Shown here: piece after piece, positions 1 to 6,635 of the stretch | How the letters are laid out: each line of letters opens with the position of its first letter | Numbering within the stretch: the stretch's first letter is position 1 | Assembly: GCA_945787635.1 (NCBI GenBank) | Contig: CALZIK010000071.1 | Coordinates: 1 to 64,000, forward strand | Source: Thermoanaerobaculia bacterium | Lineage (GTDB): Bacteria > Acidobacteriota > Thermoanaerobaculia > Multivoradales > JAHEKO01 | DNA length: 64,000 nt | Direction: 5' to 3' | Notes under the pieces: model-generated | The model's database searches: none | Seen by the model: the letters and a program-made list of their open reading frames with translations, nothing else | What the model was told of the DNA's origin: nothing | Position numbers and translations under genes: made by a program

Positions 1-1
1 G

Positions 2-244
2 CTGGGCACGATGGCGGGTCTCCTCTCGATCCGTTCGGGAGCCGATCGGACGGCGGAATCGCCGGGTGCACCGGAGGCGCGGTTGCAGGCAGCGGCTGAA
101 GCCGCGCCGCAAGAGGCCGGCGGTCGTGCCGGCGTTTCCCTGCCGGCGATCGGCGCTGTGGCTCCGGCCGCGGCCCGGGTCTACGAGCTCGGCGAGGATG
201 ATTTTGCTCTGGTGATGGTGGTGCATGAGACCCTGGATCTCTAG
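2..244 (+). CDS. C-terminal end of an unidentified protein (possible anti-sigma factor), cut by window edge
   Basis: The reading frame is open from base 2 to the stop at 242-244, so about 80 C-terminal residues are visible and the true start is probably outside the window; an internal ATG at 11 is possible. The segment is rich in Ala, Gly and Glu and ends in a short hydrophobic strand, VYELGEDDFALVMVVHETLDL-like, which recalls the C-termini of zinc-finger (zf-HC2) anti-sigma factors. That resemblance is from memory and weak, because the diagnostic N-terminal zinc finger is not visible. The next gene starts inside its last 20 bases, so the two are probably cotranscribed. Confidence 0.45.
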   Translation: MGTMAGLLSIRSGADRTAESPGAPEARLQAAAEAAPQEAGGRAGVSLPAIGAVAPAAARVYELGEDDFALVMVVHETLDL

Positions 245-941
245 CACCGCCTGTGCGGCGGCTCTGCTCGTGCTGGCGCCGCTCGCCGCAGTGGCGCAAC
301 AGGCCCAGGACTCGCCGCCACTTGTGGCGTACGCCTACAACCTTCAGCATCGAGGCGCATCGGAGGCCCTCGAGCTCGTGCTGCCCCTTTTGTCGAGTCG
401 TGGAGCCGTGGAGCTTCAACCGAGCGGCAACGCCCTGGTGATTCGCGACACCGAAGGCGTGCTGCAATTGATTCGACCGCGTCTTCGAGCTTTCGATCAC
501 CCGTTCGATCCCCTGCGTATCCGGGTGCAGCTCATTCGAGCCGAGCCCACCGCGATGAGCTCCGGTCCCACGCCTGAGTTGCCCGCTGGTGTGCTGGCGC
601 GCTTGCGCGAGCTGCTCAAGTACGAGAGCTACTCGCTACTCGCGGGATCGGAGCTGCGGCTCGAGAACGGCATGGCGGTGGTTCACGATATCGGCGACAC
701 CTATCGAGTGGACTTTCGGCTGCGACACCTTCTGGCCGGCGAACGGGCTGCCCTCGAAGGGTTTCGCCTCTCGCGCAGCCGCGACGGCGATTTTGAGCCG
801 TTGATCCACGCCAACCTCAACCTCGACCTCGAGAAGCCCATGGTCCTTGGCCTGGCTCCGACCGAGGCCAGCGACACGGCTCTCATGCTCGTCATCGAGT
901 GCCTCTCCGAGCGCGTCGCCGAAACGGCAGAGAACAGGTAA
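225..941 (+). CDS. secreted protein resembling a secretin N-domain, first gene of the secretion operon
   Basis: This 238-residue protein begins with a Sec signal peptide: a basic N-terminus, a hydrophobic stretch around residues 8-22 and a likely cleavage after Ala-Val-Ala near residue 24. Residues 34-100 (AYNLQHRGASEALELVLPLL, then GNALVIRD) resemble the small alpha/beta N-domains of secretins, in which a helix of the form 'EALELV..LL' is followed by a strand ending 'N.LVI.D'. It carries no beta-barrel secretin domain. It starts 20 bases inside the preceding frame and ends 4 bases before gspF. It probably acts in the periplasm with the secretin encoded 5.7 kb downstream, but this is inference. 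Confidence 0.7.
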   Translation: MRPWISSTACAAALLVLAPLAAVAQQAQDSPPLVAYAYNLQHRGASEALELVLPLLSSRGAVELQPSGNALVIRDTEGVLQLIRPRLRAFDHPFDPLRIRVQLIRAEPTAMSSGPTPELPAGVLARLRELLKYESYSLLAGSELRLENGMAVVHDIGDTYRVDFRLRHLLAGERAALEGFRLSRSRDGDFEPLIHANLNLDLEKPMVLGLAPTEASDTALMLVIECLSERVAETAENR

Positions 942-945
942 CCGG

Positions 946-2172
946 ATGCAGTTCGTTTGCACGCTGGGTGACACGGAGGGACAGATCGTCCACGAGACGC
1001 ACGACGGCCGCTCCGAGCTCGCCGTGCGGTCCGAGTTGGAGCGCCGCGGATACCATATTCTGAAGATCCGCCGTCGGGGTTTACGGCTGCTTCCGAGCGT
1101 GGTGTGGCCGTCGTTTTCGAGCAGTAAGAAAAGGGTCCCCGACGAGGCCCTGCTGGTGTTCAACCAGGAGTTTGCGGCCTTGTTGCGCTCGGGTCTGCCG
1201 GTGTTGCAGGGGCTCAAGCTGATGGCGGAACGGCAACGCGAGCCGCTGCTGCGCGAGGTCCTCGAGGACGTCGTGTTGCAGGTGCAGGACGGAGCCGAGC
1301 TCTCGGCGGCCTTCGGCAAGCACGCCGAAGTTCTACCGACTCTTTTCCCGGCGACCCTCAAAGCGGGCGAGCGCAGCGGCGAGCTCGAAACCGTGGTGCG
1401 TCGTTTCGTTCGCTACCTCAAGCTCTTGACCGAAGCTCGTCGCAAGATCGTGTCGGCCCTGGTCTATCCGGCGGTCCTGGTCGGTCTTTCGATCATGCTC
1501 ATCGCGGTCATGACGATCTACGTCGTGCCGAAGTTCTCGGAGTTTTTCTCGGCGCTCAATTCCGAACTGCCCCTGCTCACCAGGATGACCCTTGGGCTTT
1601 CTCGTTTCATGAGCGCCAACTGGATACCGGTCGCCGCGGTGCTTGCGACCATCGTGGTGGTGGCCAAGCGTTGGTCGAACTCGCCCGCGGGAGAGCGGGT
1701 TTTCGATCGAACGAAGCTCAAAGTTCCCATCCTGGGCGCGATCTTTCGACGGCTGGCGATGTCCGAGTTCGCCCGCTCGTTGTCGACTCTTCTCGCCGGC
1801 GGCATTCCCGTGGTGCCAGCGCTCGAGGACTCGATCTCCGCGGTCGGAAACGCGTACATCCGTGGCGTCTTAACGCCAATGGTCCCAAAGGTGCGCGAGG
1901 GAGTTGCTCTCCACCGGGCGCTCGAGGAGGCCGGCGAGAGCCCCGAGATCGTGATCGAGATGACCAAGGTTGGCGAAGAGACGGGCAGCTTGGACGTGAT
2001 GCTCAGCAACGCCTCCGATTTTCTGGACGAGGAGGTCGATACGCTTCTCGAAAGGATTTTGGTTCTCGTCGAGCCGGTGATGTTGGTGCTGATGGGCATC
2101 ATCGTCGCGACTCTGCTGGTTTCGGTGTATCTGCCACTTTTCAGTATGCTGAGCCAAGTCGGGCCGAGATAG
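946..2172 (+). CDS. gspF: type II secretion / type IV pilus inner-membrane platform protein GspF/PilC
   Basis: The 408-residue product is the polytopic platform protein on which the assembly ATPase acts. It has two T2SSF domains, the first beginning near DEALLVFNQEFAALLRSGLP and the second near FARSLSTLLAGGIPVVPALE, each followed by 'GELE/GSLD' helices and membrane segments; the last membrane helix lies near the C-terminus (VMLVLMGIIVATLLVSVYLP). Length is normal for the family (about 400). The frame extends upstream to 847, but the ATG at 946 is preferred because it follows the previous stop by 4 bases and gives the normal N-terminus MQFVCTLGD. It is followed by gspE 11 bases downstream. Confidence 0.95.
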   Translation: MQFVCTLGDTEGQIVHETHDGRSELAVRSELERRGYHILKIRRRGLRLLPSVVWPSFSSSKKRVPDEALLVFNQEFAALLRSGLPVLQGLKLMAERQREPLLREVLEDVVLQVQDGAELSAAFGKHAEVLPTLFPATLKAGERSGELETVVRRFVRYLKLLTEARRKIVSALVYPAVLVGLSIMLIAVMTIYVVPKFSEFFSALNSELPLLTRMTLGLSRFMSANWIPVAAVLATIVVVAKRWSNSPAGERVFDRTKLKVPILGAIFRRLAMSEFARSLSTLLAGGIPVVPALEDSISAVGNAYIRGVLTPMVPKVREGVALHRALEEAGESPEIVIEMTKVGEETGSLDVMLSNASDFLDEEVDTLLERILVLVEPVMLVLMGIIVATLLVSVYLPLFSMLSQVGPR

Positions 2173-2183
2173 GAAAGAGATTT

Positions 2184-3812
2184 ATGGAAGACACTGTCTT
2201 TGCGGAAGCAGCGGTAGCGACGGCGCTCGATCGCGAGCACGAGGAAAAGCGCGCGGCGGAGCTGGCCGATCGCTATCAGCTCGAGTTCGTGCACCACGAC
2301 AAGTTCACCGTAGACAACGACCTGTTCCGCTCGATTCCCTTCGAAGTCATGCTCCGCTATGGCTTTATCCCCGAGAGCACGCATGAAGGCCGGATCACGA
2401 TCGTGGTTGCGGACCCGACCGACGTCACCAAGCTGGACGAGATCGAGCTACTCCTCGGGGGGGCGATCGACGTCAAGGTAGGGGCGCGGCCGTCGATCGA
2501 GGAAGTGCTTCAGAAGTCGGAGAGCGCGCAGCGGGTGCTCGACGACGCCACCGAGGACTTTCGCCTGCAACTGGTGCAGGACGACGGCGACAGTCAAGAA
2601 GTCCTTTCGATCGACCGCATTTCCGCCGACACCAGCCCGATCATCAAGCTCGTCGACTCGACCGTGCTCAACGCCATTCAGCGCCGAGCGAGCGACATTC
2701 ACATCGAAACGCGCGAGAGCGAAGTCATCATCAAGTATCGGATCGACGGTGTCCTCTATCAGGCGATGGAGCCGATCGACAAGCGCCACCATCAGACCAT
2801 CATCAGTCGAATCAAGGTCATGTCCGAGCTCGACATCGCCGAGAAGAGAGTGCCGCAGGATGGTCGATTCAAGCTCCGCTTCAAGGGGCGGACCATCGAC
2901 TTTCGAGTGTCGATCATGCCGTCCGTGCACGGGGAAGATTGCGTCATTCGAATCCTCGACAAGGAGTCGATCAACAAGGAGTTCCGCAACCTGCGCCTAC
3001 CGGTGCTGGGATTCGATGAAGGAACGATCCGCAAGCTGCGCAAGTTCATCCGTGAGCCCTACGGCATGGTTCTGGTCACCGGGCCCACCGGCTCGGGAAA
3101 GACCACCACCCTGTACGCGGCGTTGTCGGAGATTCAATCGACGGAAGACAAGATCGTCACGATCGAGGATCCGGTTGAATACCAGCTCAAGGGAATCACC
3201 CAGATACCCGTTAACGAGAAGAAAGGATTGACCTTCGCCCGAGGCCTGCGGTCGATCTTGCGTCACGATCCGGACAAAATCATGGTCGGAGAGATCCGAG
3301 ACGAAGAGACCGCTCAGATCGCGGTCCAGTCGGCCCTCACCGGGCACCTGGTGTTCACAACCGTTCATGCGAACAACGTGGTCGACGTGCTGGGTCGGTT
3401 CCTCAACATGCAAGTGGACCTATACAACTTCGTTTCGGCCTTGAACTGCATCCTGGCGCAGCGACTGGTGCGAAAGATCTGCAATCATTGCAAGGTCCCA
3501 GCTGAGGCCTCGACCGACCTTCTGGAGGAAAGCGGTATCGATCCCGCGACCCTCGGCGAGCGGGTTTTCTACGAGGGCGTGGGCTGCGTGGAATGCGGCG
3601 GGACCGGCTTTCACGGCCGCACCGCGATCTCGGAGTTGCTCGACCTGTCCGACAACATTCGCGAGTTGATTCTGGAGCGCCGGCCGGCCTCGGAGATCAA
3701 GCGAGCGGCGAGGCAAGAGGGAATGATGTTTCTGCGCGACTCGGCTCTGTTCGAGGTCTCGAGAGGAGTAACTACACTTCGTGAAATCAACAAAGTTACC
3801 TTCGTTGATTAA
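2184..3812 (+). CDS. gspE: type II secretion / type IV pilus assembly ATPase GspE/PilB
   Basis: The 542-residue hexameric ATPase powers pseudopilus extension at the cytoplasmic face of the inner membrane. An N-terminal MshEN-like domain is followed by the catalytic domain with Walker A GPTGSGKTTT near residue 300, an Asp box and Walker B region (DPDKIMVGEIRDEETA) and the His box (LTGHLVFTTVHANN). A tetracysteine zinc site, CNHC near 433 and CVEC near 468, is typical of GspE and PilB. The start is ATG 2184, preceded by an AGGAAAGAG ribosome-binding site at 2171-2179; the longer upstream frame reads through gspF and is spurious. The next gene begins 32 bases before its end. Confidence 0.97.
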   Translation: MEDTVFAEAAVATALDREHEEKRAAELADRYQLEFVHHDKFTVDNDLFRSIPFEVMLRYGFIPESTHEGRITIVVADPTDVTKLDEIELLLGGAIDVKVGARPSIEEVLQKSESAQRVLDDATEDFRLQLVQDDGDSQEVLSIDRISADTSPIIKLVDSTVLNAIQRRASDIHIETRESEVIIKYRIDGVLYQAMEPIDKRHHQTIISRIKVMSELDIAEKRVPQDGRFKLRFKGRTIDFRVSIMPSVHGEDCVIRILDKESINKEFRNLRLPVLGFDEGTIRKLRKFIREPYGMVLVTGPTGSGKTTTLYAALSEIQSTEDKIVTIEDPVEYQLKGITQIPVNEKKGLTFARGLRSILRHDPDKIMVGEIRDEETAQIAVQSALTGHLVFTTVHANNVVDVLGRFLNMQVDLYNFVSALNCILAQRLVRKICNHCKVPAEASTDLLEESGIDPATLGERVFYEGVGCVECGGTGFHGRTAISELLDLSDNIRELILERRPASEIKRAARQEGMMFLRDSALFEVSRGVTTLREINKVTFVD

Positions 3813-4743
3813 GAAGCTTCTCGGGCTCGATCCGGTGCGGATTGCTCCGCACGCGTTCTCGCTCGATGAGGGGTCCCTCTCGTACCTCAGCCTGGGCGAT
3901 GAAGGAGAGCTCTACTGCCGCGAGTGCGTACGCAAGGTCTTGCCCGAGGATTGCTTTCAGGCCGGGCCGTTGGGCGGCCGCCTCAAGGATGAGGAGAGCT
4001 TCACCAAGACTCTCGAGGCCCTTCTGGCGGACCTCACGCAGCAGCCGCAAGAGGCGTCTCTGGTGGTGCCGGACGATTGGATGCGGATGACCTTCGTCGA
4101 GGCGGAAGAATGGCCACGGCGGCGCGAAGAACAGCGCGAGGTGCTGCGTTTCAAGCTGAGCCGGGTGGTGCCTTTCCGAGTGCAGGAGTTACGTATCGCC
4201 ACCAAGCGGGTGCCGACTCTCGCTGGCGGGAAAGCGCATCGTTTTTTGGTCGGATTCGGAATCGACTCGGCTCTGGGGCAGGTCGAGCGAGCTTTCGAGA
4301 GCCGGGGCATTCGCATCGGCTGGCTGTCGAACGGCAGCCTGTCGATGTTGCAGGCGCTTCGAGCCGGGCTTGCGTCGGCTCCCCTGGGCGCGGTGTTGAA
4401 AGTCGACGATGGGCATTACTCATTGATCGTGACCCAGCGAGGCGAGCCGATCGTGTACCGCACCAAATCGATCGCCTCGGATGCCTCGTTGACGTCGGTG
4501 AGCCGGGAATTGCGTCTGACCAGGAGCTTCTTGCAGGAGCGGGTGTCGCCGGGGATCGTCAGCGACATCATTCTGGCCGCACCGGAGGCGCTGGAAAGCC
4601 AATGGGGCGGTTTGCTCGAGGAGGTCTTCGAACGACCCGCGTCGTCGCTTTCGCGCGAGTGGCCCGCGATTCCCGGCCTTGTGCGACTGACGACTCACGA
4701 AGCGGCTCCGATGCTGGGCGCCGCTTTGCGGGAGGTTGCCTGA
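3781..4743 (+). CDS. pilM: PilM-like (actin-fold) pilus/secretion assembly protein
   Basis: This 320-residue cytoplasmic protein sits between gspE and a pilN-like gene, the standard place for PilM or the cytoplasmic half of GspL. The N-terminus matches PilM-like proteins in order: a short basic lead, then SLDEGSLSYLSL-type actin-fold strands, with repeated strand-helix segments to the C-terminus; no membrane helix is seen. PilM binds the N-terminus of PilN and links the ATPase to the periplasmic ring. The start is probably GTG 3781, which overlaps gspE by 32 bases; in-frame TTG 3805 and GTG 3835 are alternatives. The family assignment rests largely on gene order. Confidence 0.8.
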   Translation: MKSTKLPSLIKKLLGLDPVRIAPHAFSLDEGSLSYLSLGDEGELYCRECVRKVLPEDCFQAGPLGGRLKDEESFTKTLEALLADLTQQPQEASLVVPDDWMRMTFVEAEEWPRRREEQREVLRFKLSRVVPFRVQELRIATKRVPTLAGGKAHRFLVGFGIDSALGQVERAFESRGIRIGWLSNGSLSMLQALRAGLASAPLGAVLKVDDGHYSLIVTQRGEPIVYRTKSIASDASLTSVSRELRLTRSFLQERVSPGIVSDIILAAPEALESQWGGLLEEVFERPASSLSREWPAIPGLVRLTTHEAAPMLGAALREVA

Positions 4744-4746
4744 CCA

Positions 4747-5436
4747 ATGAGCCTCAATCTGGCTCGACGGCCGTTTGTCAACCTCCGGCCGATTCGCCGG
4801 GTGGGCCTGATTCTCCTGGTCCTGGGAGCGGCGCTGGCAGTCGTCAACGGCTACCTGTACTGGAATCACCTTTCGGGCCAGGGCGCCGCCGCGACCGGGC
4901 TGCAAGACGTGGTGCGGGAACTCGAGCGCGAGACCGGCCTGTTGCGGGCGGCGGAGGCTCAACTTGCGGGGTTCGAGCCCACCGAACTGAATCAGAAGAT
5001 CGAGTTCGTCAATCTTCGGATTCGCCAACGGACGTTTTCCTGGAGCCGGCTGTTCGACCTGGTCGTCGAGGCTCTTCCCAGCGATGTGCGACTGACCAGC
5101 CTGTCGCCCCGTTTTGGCGATCCCTCGCAGCGCGGGCGTGAGGCGAGAAACCGGACCGATCTGGTGGGTCTGGAGATCCGCGGCGAAGCACGAACCTCGG
5201 AAGCACTGCTGGAATTCGTGGATCTCCTGTTTGCACACCGCGCGTTCTCGGATCCCGACCTCCATCAAGAGGCGATGAATCCGGATCGACGGGTCATCAC
5301 CTTTTCGATCTCGACGATGTATCGGCCGAGCCAGGACGCGCCGAGCCAGGACCCGCCGAGCCAGGATCGGCCGAGCCAGGACCCGCCGAGCCAGGACCTG
5401 CCGAGCGATGCAGAGGCCGCCCCGGAGAGCGAATGA
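4747..5436 (+). CDS. pilN: PilN-like inner-membrane assembly protein with a C-terminal PSQDx repeat tail
   Basis: The 229-residue protein has the classic PilN start, MSLNLARRPFVNLRPIRR (the PilM-binding motif), one membrane helix at about residues 18-36 and a long periplasmic helical and ferredoxin-like domain. It would form the PilMNO scaffold with its neighbours. Its last 35 residues are unusual: five tandem copies of a five-residue unit (PSQD plus Ala, Pro, Arg, Pro or Leu), encoded by a 15-bp tandem repeat, then an acidic end. It starts 3 bases after pilM and ends with an ATGA overlap with pilO. Canonical PilN proteins lack the repeated tail. Confidence 0.88.
   Translation: MSLNLARRPFVNLRPIRRVGLILLVLGAALAVVNGYLYWNHLSGQGAAATGLQDVVRELERETGLLRAAEAQLAGFEPTELNQKIEFVNLRIRQRTFSWSRLFDLVVEALPSDVRLTSLSPRFGDPSQRGREARNRTDLVGLEIRGEARTSEALLEFVDLLFAHRAFSDPDLHQEAMNPDRRVITFSISTMYRPSQDAPSQDPPSQDRPSQDPPSQDLPSDAEAAPESE
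5326..5400 (+). repeat. five tandem 15-bp repeats in the 3' end of the pilN-like gene
   Basis: The unit CCGAGCCAGGACNNG occurs five times head to tail, at 5326, 5341, 5356, 5371 and 5386. Copies 2 and 4 are identical; the others differ only in the last four bases. Each unit encodes PSQD plus one variable residue, so gain or loss of a unit keeps the frame. Confidence 0.95.
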
Positions 5437-6023
5437 ACAGCGCGGCTTGGAGAAACAACTTTCGCTTCTGGGTACCGGGGACGGTGGTGTTTGTCCTGAT
5501 GTCGGTTCTCCTGAGTGTTTTTGTGCTGCGGTTCTCCGACGCCGCCGCGGTGGCTCAAGCCCGTTTGACCCGCCGCGCCGAAGAGCTGGACTCGGTTCGC
5601 GCGAGGCGGTTGCAGGCCGAGGAAGCGGTGGAGCGGATCCGCTCGAGCGAGGCCGGGCTCGCGGAGTTCTACGGCGGCCGGCTCTCTTCGGAGAGCCGGT
5701 CGTTGACCGCGATCATCGGCGAGATCAAGGATCTCGCCGCTCGAGCCGGCATTCCGCCCGGGGCCTTGTCCTACGATCGCGAGCGCCTCGAGGGGCAGGA
5801 CGTCGCTCGTCGCTCGATCCGGTTTGCTGTCAATGGCAGCTATCAGCAACTGCGCCAGTTGATCAACTTCTTCGAGCTCTCCGATTCGTTTCTGATTCTC
5901 GACGAGATCGGCCTCAGCAGCAATGACGTGGAAGGGCCGCTCAGAATCAACCTGCAGCTGTCCACGCTTTTCACGGTCGGTTCGCAAGACGGCTCCGAGC
6001 CGGCAGCCAATCTGGAGAGCTGA
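5433..6023 (+). CDS. pilO: PilO-like inner-membrane assembly protein
   Basis: A 196-residue bitopic protein with one N-terminal membrane helix (about residues 12-33, WVPGTVVFVLMSVLLSVFVL), a periplasmic coiled coil rich in Arg, Glu and Ala (about 38-75) and a C-terminal ferredoxin-like domain ending in FELSDSFLILDEIGL and RINLQLSTLF strands. This is the usual PilO/GspM architecture, and PilO pairs with PilN in the periplasm. ATG 5433 overlaps the pilN stop by four bases (ATGA), implying translational coupling. The next gene starts three bases after the stop. Confidence 0.85.
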   Translation: MNSAAWRNNFRFWVPGTVVFVLMSVLLSVFVLRFSDAAAVAQARLTRRAEELDSVRARRLQAEEAVERIRSSEAGLAEFYGGRLSSESRSLTAIIGEIKDLAARAGIPPGALSYDRERLEGQDVARRSIRFAVNGSYQQLRQLINFFELSDSFLILDEIGLSSNDVEGPLRINLQLSTLFTVGSQDGSEPAANLES

Positions 6024-6026
6024 GTC

Positions 6027-6587
6027 GTGGATCGCAAGAAGGCACTGCTGGTGGTTCTGCTGCTCGTCGCGATCAGCCTCACGCTGCGCTCGATGTGGCC
6101 GATGCTGGCGCGGTTCGACGGCCCGGGAAGCGTGGCCTCCATGAGTGGATCGGTTTTCGATTCGGAAGCGATGAATCCTCAGCTGACCGAGTTGCGCCTG
6201 GCGGACCTCGAGTTGAAGGCGGCGGAGTACCATCCGGGTCGAGATCCCTTTCGCTTCGAGGTCAAGCCGCCTCCGGCTCCTCCGAAACCAGCTCCCGCGC
6301 CGCCGGTTCAGCAGGTCGCCCCGCCGCCTCGGCCCGCGACCCAAGCGAGGTCCACGAGCCCGCCCGCGCCGACGCCGCCTCCCGTGGACGTCAGGTATCT
6401 GGGCAGTTTTGGACCCGAGAGTCGAAAAATAGCCGTTTTTGGGGACGGAACGGACATCTACAACGTACGCAAGGGCGGTATCCTCAAGCAGCACTTCGTG
6501 GTCGAGAGCATCAACTACGAGTCGGCTGACTTGAAATACGTGAATTTTCCGCAGCTTCCACCGACCAGGCTGGCGGCTGGAGAGTGA
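6027..6587 (+). CDS. PilP/GspC-like bitopic protein linking the inner-membrane ring to the secretin
   Basis: The 186-residue product has one N-terminal membrane helix (residues 5-22), then the motif GRDPFRFE near residue 72, a Pro/Ala-rich linker (about 80-120) and a small beta domain (VDVRYLGSFGP, IAVFGDG, VRKGGILKQHFVVESINYES). 'GRDPF', a proline linker and a small beta domain match PilP and GspC, which contact the secretin N-domains. The GTG start at 6027 follows pilO by three bases. Sequence similarity is low, so the role rests on architecture and on position between pilO and the secretin gene. Confidence 0.7.
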   Translation: MDRKKALLVVLLLVAISLTLRSMWPMLARFDGPGSVASMSGSVFDSEAMNPQLTELRLADLELKAAEYHPGRDPFRFEVKPPPAPPKPAPAPPVQQVAPPPRPATQARSTSPPAPTPPPVDVRYLGSFGPESRKIAVFGDGTDIYNVRKGGILKQHFVVESINYESADLKYVNFPQLPPTRLAAGE

Positions 6588-6635
6588 GTGCCGGTTCCAT
6601 AGAGGACCGAGCGAGAACCAGACAAGGAATCAAGC

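Noticed and set aside
5265-6494. 409-codon antisense frame across pilN, pilO and the PilP-like gene
   Set aside because: Low-complexity Arg/Gly-rich translation and no motif; part of its repeated sequence is just the complement of the 15-bp repeat.
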